Assembly (NCBI GenBank): GCA_040387195.1
Contig: JAZKEF010000017.1
Location: 1-64,000, forward strand
From: UKL13-3 sp040387195
GTDB taxonomy: Bacteria; Bacteroidota; Bacteroidia; UKL13-3
Direction: 5' to 3'
Length of the DNA: 64,000 bases
The notes under the pieces: generated by a model
The model's database searches: none
What the model was told of the DNA's origin: nothing
Seen by the model: the letters and a program-made list of their open reading frames with translations, nothing else
Made by a program: the position numbers and the translations under genes
Shown: positions 36,339 through 45,630 of the stretch, piece by piece
How positions within the stretch are numbered: position 1 is the first letter of the stretch
How the letters are laid out: the number at the start of each line of letters is the position of its first letter

Positions 36339-37199
36339 ATGAAGCAAAAAATCATTGTATTGGGATCAAGTGGTATGGCCGGACATGTAATTGCAAGCCA
36401 GTTAAGAATGCATCCCGAAAAATTTGAGGTAATCACCGTTTCCAGAACTTTAGACCAAACGAATGCAACGGTTATTATGGATATTTCCAATTTTTCGTTG
36501 CTGAAAGAACTCATTGTAAAGGAAAAGCCCGATGTGATTATCAACTGTGTGGGAATCCTGAATAAAACAGCCGAAGAGAACCCGGATATTGCTGTTTTGA
36601 TGAACAGTTACCTTCCTCATTTCCTCGAAGCAGCTACCGCAAAAACACCTTCAAGGGTTATTCATATCAGTACCGATTGTGTTTTCTCAGGATCAAAAGG
36701 CGGGTATGCCGAAACGGACGTTAAAGATGGAGCCGGATTTTATGCCCAAACAAAAGCACTGGGAGAAATTGTAAATACGAAGGATCTGACAATCCGTACT
36801 TCCATCATCGGACCTGAGCTGAAAGCAGATGGGATTGGATTGCTACATTGGTTTTTGCACCAACAGGGCGAACTTAAAGGATATACCGGAGCTTTTTGGA
36901 GTGGGGTTACTACTATCCAGTTAGGGAAATCGGTTCTGGATGTGTTGGCTAACCCGGAATTAACCGGATTGGTTCACCTTACCAATAATGAAAAGATTCA
37001 TAAATTTGACTTGATAAGCTTGTTTAAAGAAGTGTTTGAACGTGAATCGGTAAGTATTGTTCCTTATGATAATTATAAAGTAGACAAGTCGTTGCTCAAT
37101 ACCCGCACCGATTTTAAACCCAACGTTCCCGGATATGCGCAAATGATTGTTGAAATGAAAGAATGGATGCAATCGCACCAATCTTATTATGCATATTAA
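36339..37199 (+). CDS. RmlD-like sugar-nucleotide reductase (FnlB/CapF N-domain type)
   Basis: A 286-residue SDR with GSSGMAGHV at the N-terminus, ISTDCVFSG and YAQTK for the active site. It fits the reductase part of FnlB/CapF, which reduces the 4-keto group on the way to UDP-L-PneNAc/UDP-L-FucNAc. The C-terminal cupin of CapF is missing and is supplied by the gene at 34772. It starts 1 base after the epimerase. Confidence 0.85.
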   Translation: MKQKIIVLGSSGMAGHVIASQLRMHPEKFEVITVSRTLDQTNATVIMDISNFSLLKELIVKEKPDVIINCVGILNKTAEENPDIAVLMNSYLPHFLEAATAKTPSRVIHISTDCVFSGSKGGYAETDVKDGAGFYAQTKALGEIVNTKDLTIRTSIIGPELKADGIGLLHWFLHQQGELKGYTGAFWSGVTTIQLGKSVLDVLANPELTGLVHLTNNEKIHKFDLISLFKEVFERESVSIVPYDNYKVDKSLLNTRTDFKPNVPGYAQMIVEMKEWMQSHQSYYAY

Positions 37200-37239
37200 T
37201 CGTATATGCTGTTATTTGTAATATAAGCAGAAAACTGGT

Positions 37240-38445
37240 TTGAAGATATTATTGGTTACACAACATTTTTGGCCTGAAAACTTCAGGATTAATGATGTAT
37301 GCCTTGGCTTGCAAAGCAGGGGACATGAAGTTGTGGTGTTAACGGGTAAACCGAACTATCCTAAAGGCGACTATTATGAAGGATATTCATGGTGGAAAAA
37401 ACGTAAGGAAGAGTGGAACGGCATAACCATCTACAGGTCGAACTTATTGCTGCGAAAAAAAGGAACCGGATTCAGGTTAATCTTAAACTATTTCTCCTTT
37501 GCTTTCCTGGCATCCGTTAAAGTATTAGCCATCAAAGGTCCGTTTGATAAGGTGTTTGTTTTTGCGCCTTCACCTATTACGGTTGGGATACCGGGCATCG
37601 TAGCCCGTTACCGTTTTGGTGTTAAGAATTACCTTTGGATTCAGGATTTGTGGCCTGAAAGTATCCGGATTGCGGGTGGCATAAACAATAAACAAATATT
37701 GGGTCTTACTTCCTGGATGACCAAGATGATCTATAAAGGAACCCATAAACTGCTTGTGCAGTCAAGAGGTTTTATTCCATACATTCTGAATCAGGATGTG
37801 AAGGAAGAAAAGCTAATCTATTATCCTTTTTATGCAGAAGATTTTTATAAAGTAGAACCGAAAGAGCAAGCCTATAAAGAACAATTTCCTGAAGGCTTTA
37901 ATTTGGTTTTTGCCGGAAATATTGGCGAAGCGCAAAGTTTTAACACATTGCTGGAAGCTGCGGATATGTTACAAAAGCGCAATATTCCAGTAAACTGGAT
38001 TGTGTTTGGTGACGGACGCAGAAAGGAATACGTACAATCCCAAATTAAAGAACTCGGACTTACTGATAACTTTAAACTGATGGGTTCATTCCCTGCAACC
38101 GAGATGCCTAAATATTTCAGTTGTGCCGATGGCCTTATCGTTAGTTTAAAAGACAGTTTTATTTTTGAGAGAACCATTCCAAGTAAAGTTCAATCATACC
38201 TGGCTTGCGGCAGACCAATTATAGGCTCGCTCAATGGGGTAGGTGCCGATATTATCCAATCGGCTAATGCCGGGTTTGTGGGTGCAGCAGAGGATTCGAA
38301 AGCGCTCACCGAAGCAGTTGTGTCACTCTATCATTTATCGGAAGAAGAGCGTGGTTTACTGGGCAAAAATGCACGAGCTTATTATGAAAAAGAATTTGAC
38401 CGGGAACTGCTCCTGGATCAATTGGAGCATATACTGAATAACTAA
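37240..38445 (+). CDS. wbuB: WbuB-like GT4 glycosyltransferase
   Basis: A 401-residue GT-B enzyme whose start is TTG at 37240, just before KILLVTQHFWPENFR. HFWPE, GKPNYPKG, WIQDLWPES and the C-terminal FERTIPSKVQSYLACGRP are WbuB-like; WbuB transfers L-FucNAc. This agrees with the FnlA-cupin-FnlC-FnlB genes directly upstream. It is the last gene before the terminator, 40 bases after the reductase. Confidence 0.85.
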   Translation: MKILLVTQHFWPENFRINDVCLGLQSRGHEVVVLTGKPNYPKGDYYEGYSWWKKRKEEWNGITIYRSNLLLRKKGTGFRLILNYFSFAFLASVKVLAIKGPFDKVFVFAPSPITVGIPGIVARYRFGVKNYLWIQDLWPESIRIAGGINNKQILGLTSWMTKMIYKGTHKLLVQSRGFIPYILNQDVKEEKLIYYPFYAEDFYKVEPKEQAYKEQFPEGFNLVFAGNIGEAQSFNTLLEAADMLQKRNIPVNWIVFGDGRRKEYVQSQIKELGLTDNFKLMGSFPATEMPKYFSCADGLIVSLKDSFIFERTIPSKVQSYLACGRPIIGSLNGVGADIIQSANAGFVGAAEDSKALTEAVVSLYHLSEEERGLLGKNARAYYEKEFDRELLLDQLEHILNN

Positions 38446-38467
38446 GTTCATATTACTCGTTAAGGCG

Positions 38468-38500
38468 AAAAAGAGAATGATTCTATCATTCTCTTTTTTT
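38468..38500 (+). terminator. Rho-independent terminator of the polysaccharide locus
   Basis: A perfect 14-base stem, AAAAAGAGAATGAT with ATCATTCTCTTTTT, around the loop TCT, ending in a run of seven T. It begins 23 bases after the last glycosyltransferase stop. Confidence 0.85.
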
Positions 38501-38638
38501 GTTTAGGGCAAGCCTGAACAAATTAGCAAGCGGACATGTGAGTTTTTACTTCTCGTTTCTGTTCTTTTTTGGTCTGATCAAAACAACTACCTTAACCGGA
38601 TGAATTTCACCTGTTTTTTCGAACAATAACAATCTGGT

Positions 38639-40213
38639 ATGAAACTGTTTGGCCTGTTGTTGCTTTTGTCATTTGGCATTCACCTTTGTTTAGGTTGGAT
38701 GGGGTTTAACCCTACAGACGATGGCGTTGTGTTGGCCGGAGCAAGACGGTTGTTAAACGGAGAAATTCCGCACCTTGACTATATTTCGATACGACCTGTT
38801 GGTTCGTCCATATTGCATATGCCGGCCCTCTTTTTCGGACCTTATGCTTTTTGGCTCTCCCGCTGGTTTGTTGTGTTGCAGTTGGTATGGATCGCCTACT
38901 TTATCTATCGGTTCTTCTGTGATGTATTATCTATTTCGCATTCGTTCGGGTACCAATTGGGAGCAGTACTGGTGGTGTTTTTTCTCACGGCTCATAACTT
39001 ATTATTAACTGCATGGACAACAGTGGATGGGATCTTTTTTTGTACGATGGCGTTGTACCTCATGCACCGGAATACAAATGCAGCCGGATCCTATGCGGGA
39101 TGTTTGTGTATTGGAATTGCGTGTTTAATGAAACAGGTTTTTGTCCCCTTTATGTTGTTTCCGTTGTTATGGAAAAAGGGAAACAAAGTTGCTTATCTGC
39201 TTTTGTTGTTTGCACCCTTACTGCTCTATTTAATAGTGATTGTTTCGACCGGAGGATATGATGACCTTATAGTACAATTTACAGCCAGAACCGAATTGAT
39301 GCGCACGGGTTTTATGGCGTACAAAAAAATGGCAGTGCTAAGAGGTGCTTTGCTTGGCGTATTACTAATCGGATCTTTTTATTACCGGAAAAAATATACA
39401 TGGTTACCATCGGTGTCCATATTCTTATTGTTGTGCGTGGCTTTTCAGGGATTTGTGAAGCCCGAAAATGTGCAGTTCAACTCATTCAATCTATTTGGTT
39501 GTTCATTGGTTGTATCCGTGTATTGCCTGTACACACATCGTTTCACCTTTTTGTATGCATTGTCGGCCATTCAACTGCTGGCATGGTGCTCGTCCATATC
39601 ATTAGGATACAATTGTCCGGTATACCTTTCGGGCGGACTGGTGTTGGGCTGTGTGTTATTTGTATCGGATGGGGAGGGGAGTAAGGAATTGATGTTCCGT
39701 GCTGTTTATTGGGTGCCGGTATTTTGTGCAAGCTGCCTGCTGTTCTTTTATTTACGTTATACATCCATTTACAGGGAAACGAAAGGAGTGGAAATAACAT
39801 ATGCTCTTGGCGGTGTGTTTCCGGGAATGAAGGGTATTTACACAAATGAGCGAACCTTTACTTATCTGAATGAGTTGAAGAACATAACCGACTCGCTGGA
39901 TAAACAAAACAGCAAGTACTCCATTATGCCGGCATTTGCTGCATTCTGGGCTACCTCCGTACAACCGAATCCTCTTGTACTTGATTGGATAAACAATGAG
40001 GAAATACCCGGATCAAATTTACGCAACAGGGCAATAAGACAGATGCAGGAAGATAAGCAGTTGGTATTTATTTTAAGTAAAGTGGAGCCATCGGAAATAG
40101 CAAGGGAGGATGCCCGCGTTCAACCGGGAACATATTATATTCAGGATTATGTGCTTCAACACGCAACACGCATTAGAAGCTATCACTATTATGAATTGTA
40201 TCAATTTAACTAA
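38639..40213 (+). CDS. GT-C-like polytopic membrane protein
   Basis: A 524-residue membrane protein with about 10-12 hydrophobic helices. The first loop has PTDDGVVLAGARRLLNGEIPHLDY, resembling the acidic DxD/DE loop of GT39/PMT-type transferases that use lipid-linked sugars, followed by a Pro-rich IRPVGSSILHMPALFF. The C-terminal ~130 residues are a soluble domain. It lies beyond the terminator and is a separate unit, yet next to the polysaccharide locus; it may decorate lipid-linked glycans or protein. Donor and acceptor unknown. Confidence 0.65.
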   Translation: MKLFGLLLLLSFGIHLCLGWMGFNPTDDGVVLAGARRLLNGEIPHLDYISIRPVGSSILHMPALFFGPYAFWLSRWFVVLQLVWIAYFIYRFFCDVLSISHSFGYQLGAVLVVFFLTAHNLLLTAWTTVDGIFFCTMALYLMHRNTNAAGSYAGCLCIGIACLMKQVFVPFMLFPLLWKKGNKVAYLLLLFAPLLLYLIVIVSTGGYDDLIVQFTARTELMRTGFMAYKKMAVLRGALLGVLLIGSFYYRKKYTWLPSVSIFLLLCVAFQGFVKPENVQFNSFNLFGCSLVVSVYCLYTHRFTFLYALSAIQLLAWCSSISLGYNCPVYLSGGLVLGCVLFVSDGEGSKELMFRAVYWVPVFCASCLLFFYLRYTSIYRETKGVEITYALGGVFPGMKGIYTNERTFTYLNELKNITDSLDKQNSKYSIMPAFAAFWATSVQPNPLVLDWINNEEIPGSNLRNRAIRQMQEDKQLVFILSKVEPSEIAREDARVQPGTYYIQDYVLQHATRIRSYHYYELYQFN

Positions 40214-40226
40214 CCACCCTGTTGGG

Positions 40227-41243
40227 TTATCGTTTGATGATGCGGTCATAGAAACCTCCGTAGGTCACATTTTTTACACCTTCTTCTTTAAAGAACTCTC
40301 CCGGAAAACCCAGGTCTATTTTGCTGACTTCGTGCAGTCGGTTCAAGTGTTCGGTGCCCAGTGTAAGCTCCAGACTTTTTAAATTATGGCTTACCTGCTG
40401 TGCTTTGGTGGCGCCCACAATAGGGATACATTTAAAACCTTGTTGCATCGTCCATCGCAATGCCACCTTTGCGGGTTCAACGTTCAGCTCCGCAGCAATG
40501 GCAACCACTTCGGCCACAATTTGGGAGTTGTGTTCATTTAGGCGTTTGCTGTTTTCGGGTAACCGTCCTTTATCTCCTTTTAAATACTTCCCGGTAAGTG
40601 CTCCTCCGGCTAATGGTGCCCATGGCGTAACAGTCATGTTAAAATGGTTGGCCATGGGAATCAGATCGCGTTCAGGTGTGCGTTGCAACAAGTTGTATTC
40701 CACCTGGAGTGAAACAAACTGACTCCAGCCCATCAGTTCAGCAAGTGTTTGTCCTTTGCTGATAACCCAGGCAGGAGTGTCACTGATACCAATATAATTT
40801 ACCTTGCCCTGTCGGATTAAATCATCCAGTCCGCGCATGATTTCGTCAATGGGAGTGAGGTTATCCCAAATATGTAAATACAACAAATCGATAAAATCGG
40901 TATTGAGTCGTTTTAAACTTTGTTCCACACTGCGCATCATGTTTTTGCGGTTGTTTCCGCTTGCATTCACATTGGTTTGGTTGTCGTGCAGGCTGTATTT
41001 GGTGGCCACCACAAAATGGTCACGGTTGGATGATATGTATTCACCTATAAACCGTTCGCTGGTACCATCGGTGTAGCGGTTGGCGGTATCCAGAAAGTTT
41101 CCTCCGGCATAGGCGTAAGTTTCCATAATTTGAAAACTCGTTTCCTTATCGGCACCCCAGCCAAACTCTGTTCCAAAGCCCATGGTACCCAAGCATAACT
41201 CGGATACTTTTAATCCTGATTTTCCTAATAATGTGTATTTCAT
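40227..41243 (-). CDS. Aldo/keto reductase
   Basis: A 338-residue TIM-barrel NADPH-dependent oxidoreductase with the full tetrad: Asp52 and Tyr57 in LDTANRYTDG, Lys82 in ATKYS, His124 in YLHIWD. IPIVGATKAQQ near the C-terminus binds the cofactor phosphate. It resembles the YajO/Kv-beta-like group. It is convergent with the GT-C gene, with 13 bases between. The physiological substrate is unknown. Confidence 0.9.
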   Translation of the reverse strand: MKYTLLGKSGLKVSELCLGTMGFGTEFGWGADKETSFQIMETYAYAGGNFLDTANRYTDGTSERFIGEYISSNRDHFVVATKYSLHDNQTNVNASGNNRKNMMRSVEQSLKRLNTDFIDLLYLHIWDNLTPIDEIMRGLDDLIRQGKVNYIGISDTPAWVISKGQTLAELMGWSQFVSLQVEYNLLQRTPERDLIPMANHFNMTVTPWAPLAGGALTGKYLKGDKGRLPENSKRLNEHNSQIVAEVVAIAAELNVEPAKVALRWTMQQGFKCIPIVGATKAQQVSHNLKSLELTLGTEHLNRLHEVSKIDLGFPGEFFKEEGVKNVTYGGFYDRIIKR

Positions 41244-41286
41244 GTTTTCAGTTTTCCTGTTCTCTTTTTACTACTCGAATGCCTTG

Positions 41287-41308
41287 TTTCGATAAACTCA
41301 ACATGACA
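41287..41308. repeat. REP-like short repeat, copy A
   Basis: A 22-base unit containing TTCGATAAACTCAACATGACA. It matches the unit at 60166-60187 at 18 of 22 positions. Both lie in gaps between minus-strand genes. Confidence 0.4.
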
Positions 41309-41374
41309 TCTCTTTGAATAAAGTGGCCTCCCATTTTTAAGTGAAGCGGTTTTTTTTCTTTTCTCTTCTTCCCC

Positions 41375-41878
41375 TCAAAACAACTTCGCATAGGTATTAT
41401 TCACTTTAGCTTCATGATCGAGCAACCATTGTTTGCGATGAAGTCCCCAGGCATAACCGGTAAGTTTTCCGTTGGTTCCAATTACACGGTGGCAGGGAAC
41501 AAGGATAGCCAACTGGTTTTTTCCATTGGCCGTACCTACAGCTCTGGTGAGTTTATCATCACCTGCTAGTTTAGCAAGATCAAGATAGGAAGCGGTTTTA
41601 CCAAAGGGTATATCACGAACATCTTCCCAAACCTCCTGCATAAAATCCGTTCCTTCCTGTTGTGTTGGAATCGAAAAGTCTTTTCGTTTCCCGTCAAAAT
41701 ATTCGGTTAGCTGCAATAGACCTTGTTGTATCACATCATTATCTACTGACTGTTTGAACGTTTCTTGTTTATCTAAGAAGCGTACTGAGTGGATATGTAG
41801 TTGCGTAGCCTGAATTTCAAGTACGCCAATCGGAGATTGAATGTAACCGCGGAAAGGAAAAACAATGATTTTTGGCAT
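41375..41878 (-). CDS. ogt: Methylated-DNA-protein cysteine methyltransferase
   Basis: A 167-residue suicide DNA-repair protein that takes the methyl from O6-methylguanine. The acceptor Cys129 is in LVPCHRVIGTNG, and IPFGKTASYLDLA is the DNA-binding recognition part. The C-terminal GYAWGLHRKQWLLDHE is as expected. The length fits Ogt without an Ada domain. Confidence 0.9.
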   Translation of the reverse strand: MPKIIVFPFRGYIQSPIGVLEIQATQLHIHSVRFLDKQETFKQSVDNDVIQQGLLQLTEYFDGKRKDFSIPTQQEGTDFMQEVWEDVRDIPFGKTASYLDLAKLAGDDKLTRAVGTANGKNQLAILVPCHRVIGTNGKLTGYAWGLHRKQWLLDHEAKVNNTYAKLF

Positions 41879-41980
41879 CAGTGCAAAGGAAACAAAAAAA
41901 ATGTGCAGATTGTAGGAGGAGGATGTTAATTATGTAGACTGGTTGATAATGTTCATATGAAATTCGAGAAGGGAAAAATG

Positions 41981-42016
41981 AAAAGGGGAAACCTGATGAA
42001 TCAAGTTTCCCCTTTT
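41981..42016 (-). terminator. Terminator hairpin downstream of sppA
   Basis: AAAAGGGGAAAC and GTTTCCCCTTTT form a 12-base perfect stem; the spacer has a further TGAT/ATCA pair. On the minus strand it is followed by a T-rich run. It lies about 83 bases past the sppA stop and could act in both directions. Confidence 0.6.
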
Positions 42017-42062
42017 GAGTTGTTGTGGTTTCGTTCAATATCTATCAGAATGCTCTGATATC

Positions 42063-42088
42063 GGTGGTTGAGTGGAGTCGAAACCACC
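42063..42088. repeat. Inverted repeat with GAGTGGAGTCGAAA core
   Basis: GGTGGTT and AACCACC form a 7-base stem round a 12-base loop with GAGTGGAGTCG. A second small hairpin, TATCAGA with TCTGATA, precedes it at 42043-42060. Such units look like the dispersed REP-type repeats of Bacteroidota genomes. Confidence 0.4.
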
Positions 42089-42098
42089 ACTGCACCTT

Positions 42099-43865
42099 TT
42101 ATTGTATTTCGCCATCCCACAGCATACGGGCTTTGATGCCGTGCATATGCTGGATGGTTTTGAGTTGCTGGTAGTATTTAAAATCTTCACCTAATTGTTG
42201 TTTTACAAAATAGGTTGAAGCACTTGCACCAAACGATTTTAATATCTTTTCAAACGGATCTTTTTGTTCCGGAAGGTTGATGATTTTGTATTCGTCCAGT
42301 TTAGCTTTTTTAGCAGCAATAGCAATCGCATCCTTTAATCCACCAAACTCATCTACCAATCCAATTTTTTTAGCATCGGTACCGGCCCACACGCGGCCTT
42401 GTGCAATGGAGTCTACCTGCTCAATGGTGAGTTTACGGCCTTGAGCAACTTTCGAGATAAAGTCATGGTAAATACGGTCAATCATTTTTTGCATAATGGC
42501 TTTTTCGGCAGCAGTCATTGCGCGGTCGGGTGAACCTAAATCTGAATATTCACCGAATTTTACTTTTTCAAATTTCAACCCTAGTTTTTCGTTCAGCAAT
42601 TTTTGTGCATTCACAAACATTCCGAATACGCCAATTGAACCGGTAATGGTATTGGGTTCGGCCACAATCACATCAGCAGGTGCCGCAATGTAATATCCAC
42701 CCGAAGCTGCTACAGCGCCCATGGATACAATAACAGGTTTTACTTTTTGGGTAAGTACCACTTCTCTCCAGATTACATCACTGGCCAGCGCACTTCCTCC
42801 CGGAGAGTTGATACGCAACACAACAGCTTTTATACTTGAATCCTTACGTGCCTTGGAAATGGCTGCAGCTGTTGGGATAGAACCCACCTGAGCATCTTCA
42901 CCATCACCATCCACAATTTCACCTACTGCATAAATCACAGCAATTTTTTCTTTAGCAGTAATCTTGCTATCTCTTGCTTTCGATTTATAATCGCTGATAT
43001 CTACGTAATCAATTTTGTCTTTTTCTTTCAACTTCAATGTATCATGCAATTCGGTTTCAATCTCATCGCGGTATTTAAGTCCATCCACCAAACCCATCGT
43101 TTTGGCATCTTCGGGCGATTGAATCAACAGGTTGTTGCATATATTTCTGAATGCTTCGGGTGTGAGTTTACGTGATGCTGCAATGCTGGTGATAAAATCA
43201 TCATATACACCACCCATAAACGACTCAATTTGTTTGCGGTTTTCATCGCTCATTTTGTCTGCAATAAAAGGTTCTCCTGCAGCTTTGAATTTTCCATGGC
43301 GGATGAGTTCTGCCTGTACACCAATTTTATCAAGCATTCCTTTTACATAGGTAGAAGTATAAGCAAAACCATCCAGCAACATGGTTCCGGTAGGGTTGAT
43401 GTATACCTTGTCAGAAACCGAAGCTATATAGTAGCCATGCTCTTCAATAATTTCACCATATGCGTATACAAATTTCTTCGATTTCTTAAACTCAATGATC
43501 TCATCTCTTATTTCCTTAAGAGTGGCATAATCATTCGGCATATAGGAAATATCAATATAGATACCTTTGATTTTATCATCGGTAGCGGCATGTCGGATAC
43601 ATTTGAGGATATCATTCAACCCTGGATCGTTAGAACCCTCCATATTCACCAAATCAAAGTTGCTGAATGGGTTATCGGAAGTGCGTTCAGAAATGCTGTA
43701 ATTGAGTGATAACCGCAATACCGAATTGTCTTTCAGTTCTGCTTTTTCGTCACTGCTGCTGCCGGCCATTCCCGCAACAACACCTGCCAGGATTAAAAAC
43801 AGGACTACGATAGACAAGATGGTGCCCAGCATACTGGCAAAGAGAAATTTAAAAAATTGTTTCAT
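42099..43865 (-). CDS. sppA: Signal peptide peptidase SppA, 67K type
   Basis: A 588-residue inner-membrane protease with an N-terminal membrane anchor (GTILSIVVLFLILAGVVAGM) and two tandem ClpP-like halves. The catalytic Lys is Lys194 in GKFKAAGEPF of the first half and Ser388 in AASGGYYIAAP of the second, the split dyad of E. coli SppA. It degrades cleaved signal peptides in the membrane. It is alone, divergent from purB across a 368-base gap. Confidence 0.95.
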   Translation of the reverse strand: MKQFFKFLFASMLGTILSIVVLFLILAGVVAGMAGSSSDEKAELKDNSVLRLSLNYSISERTSDNPFSNFDLVNMEGSNDPGLNDILKCIRHAATDDKIKGIYIDISYMPNDYATLKEIRDEIIEFKKSKKFVYAYGEIIEEHGYYIASVSDKVYINPTGTMLLDGFAYTSTYVKGMLDKIGVQAELIRHGKFKAAGEPFIADKMSDENRKQIESFMGGVYDDFITSIAASRKLTPEAFRNICNNLLIQSPEDAKTMGLVDGLKYRDEIETELHDTLKLKEKDKIDYVDISDYKSKARDSKITAKEKIAVIYAVGEIVDGDGEDAQVGSIPTAAAISKARKDSSIKAVVLRINSPGGSALASDVIWREVVLTQKVKPVIVSMGAVAASGGYYIAAPADVIVAEPNTITGSIGVFGMFVNAQKLLNEKLGLKFEKVKFGEYSDLGSPDRAMTAAEKAIMQKMIDRIYHDFISKVAQGRKLTIEQVDSIAQGRVWAGTDAKKIGLVDEFGGLKDAIAIAAKKAKLDEYKIINLPEQKDPFEKILKSFGASASTYFVKQQLGEDFKYYQQLKTIQHMHGIKARMLWDGEIQ

Positions 43866-44233
43866 GTGAATGTATGTTTGGTATGTTAAAGGTTAAATAT
43901 ACACAATTGGTTTTGATAGCAAAAATGAATCGGTCAGGTAATCCGGCTGTACATATTGGATGTAATTGAATAGTCCTTTTTCATGCTTCTTGCCTTTGCA
44001 AGGTAATACTGCTTGAATAAAATTGTGTAGTATTATGTGATGAAATGCTTAATTCTTTGTTGGAAGGGTAAGGGCGACTACTGAAAGGTAAATTGGATGC
44101 AGCTGAAAAATCGGTTGTGCTTATAGTTTACAGGAAAACAGGCAGAAAACGACTTTAACCTAAATTATAAGGGAATGAAATTGCTAAATTAAGCCGTACC
44201 TGCTTATTTTCGCACCACTTTTAACACTAAACA
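43866..44233. other. Intergenic region between sppA and purB
   Basis: A 368-base divergent gap without a credible gene. It holds the purB promoter candidate at 44181-44212. A TACCTTGC on the minus strand (43998-44005) might be an sppA -7 box, but there is no TTG at the right distance. No repeat or RNA structure was seen. Confidence 0.6.
44181..44212 (+). promoter_or_regulatory. Predicted purB promoter TTG-N21-TATTTTCG
   Basis: TTG at 44181-44183, a 21-base spacer and TATTTTCG at 44205-44212, 21 bases before the ATG. The 14-mer CTGCTTATTTTCGC that contains the box occurs unchanged before pabB at 58329. Confidence 0.5.
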
Positions 44234-45580
44234 ATGGAACTTACTGCACTTACTGCCATTTCACCAATTGATGGTCGCTACCGCAAACAAACAGAAACGC
44301 TTGCGGCCTTTTATTCGGAATTTGCTCTTATTCAGTACCGCGTGCTGGTTGAGATTGAGTATTTCATTGCATTGGCCGAGTTGCCAATTCCTCAGATGAA
44401 GGGAATGCTGAGTGCCGGTTTGAAAAAGGAACTGCGGGAAATATACATCAACTTTACCCCGGAGGATGCGCAGCATGTTAAGGATATTGAAAAAACAACC
44501 AACCACGATGTAAAGGCAGTTGAGTATTTTATTAAAGAGAAAATATCACCCCTGGGACTTGATAAGGTATCGGAGTTTGTACACTTTGGACTTACCTCGC
44601 AGGATATAAACAATACCTCCATTCCATTAACCATAAAGGCTGCAAATGAAGAGGTAATGTTGCCGCAACTGAATGAACTGTTGAAACGATTGACCAAACT
44701 GGCCAAGGATTGGAAAAACATTCCAATGTTGGCTCATACACACGGACAGCCGGCTTCACCGACTAAATTAGGTAAAGAAATGCTGGTATTTGTTGAACGC
44801 CTTCAGGTGCAGATGTTTCAGCTTTCGGAGATCCCGTATTCGGCTAAGTTTGGTGGTGCAACCGGAAATTTTAATGCACACCATATTGCCTATCCTAAAA
44901 CCAATTGGGTAGAGTTTGCCAACAAATTTCTTTCTTCAATCGGATTGGATCGTTCGCAGTATACCACGCAAATTGAGCATTATGATAACCTTGCAGCCAT
45001 GTTCGATTGTTACAAACGGATCAATACCATACTGATGGATTTGAGCCGCGATATGTGGCAGTACATTTCGATGGAATATTTCAAACAACAGCTCAAGGCA
45101 GGAGAGGTGGGATCTTCGGCCATGCCACATAAAGTGAACCCGATTGATTTCGAAAATGCCGAAGGGAACTTCGGTATAGCCAATGCCATTTTCGAACACC
45201 TCTCGGCCAAACTTCCGATTTCGCGTTTGCAAAGAGACTTAACAGATTCAACTGTGTTGAGAAATATTGGCGTGCCGATGGGACATACATTAATCGGTTA
45301 TAACTCATTGTTAAAAGGGATGAACAAACTCTTGCTGAATGAAACCGCCTTGCACAACCACCTGGAGGAAAACTGGGCTGTGGTTGCCGAAGCTATTCAG
45401 ACCGTACTACGCAGAGAAGGTTATCCCAAACCATATGAAGCCTTAAAAGCACTCACCCGTACCAATAAAAAAATAGGGGAGAAGGATATCAAAAAGTTTA
45501 TTGATACACTTAAAGTTACAGCTAAGGTGAAAACGGAATTGAAAAGAATTACTCCGCATAATTACACGGGAGTATATTAA
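44234..45580 (+). CDS. purB: Adenylosuccinate lyase
   Basis: A 448-residue fumarase/aspartase-superfamily enzyme of purine synthesis. It cleaves SAICAR to AICAR and adenylosuccinate to AMP, both releasing fumarate. The signature GSSAMPHKVNPIDFENAEGN carries the flexible catalytic loop serine; TSQDINNT and THGQPASPTKLGKE are the other conserved regions. The length fits the E. coli type. Convergent with aroE. Confidence 0.95.
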   Translation: MELTALTAISPIDGRYRKQTETLAAFYSEFALIQYRVLVEIEYFIALAELPIPQMKGMLSAGLKKELREIYINFTPEDAQHVKDIEKTTNHDVKAVEYFIKEKISPLGLDKVSEFVHFGLTSQDINNTSIPLTIKAANEEVMLPQLNELLKRLTKLAKDWKNIPMLAHTHGQPASPTKLGKEMLVFVERLQVQMFQLSEIPYSAKFGGATGNFNAHHIAYPKTNWVEFANKFLSSIGLDRSQYTTQIEHYDNLAAMFDCYKRINTILMDLSRDMWQYISMEYFKQQLKAGEVGSSAMPHKVNPIDFENAEGNFGIANAIFEHLSAKLPISRLQRDLTDSTVLRNIGVPMGHTLIGYNSLLKGMNKLLLNETALHNHLEENWAVVAEAIQTVLRREGYPKPYEALKALTRTNKKIGEKDIKKFIDTLKVTAKVKTELKRITPHNYTGVY

Positions 45581-45630
45581 TGGTCGACTAGTTAATAAGC
45601 AATGAGTTGGTTGAGTGAACAGGGTGATAA

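Noticed and set aside
31167..37199. Pseudaminic or legionaminic acid pathway
   Set aside because: WbpG-like and FnlA-like enzymes have relatives in those routes, but no NeuB-type synthase or CMP-transferase is present.
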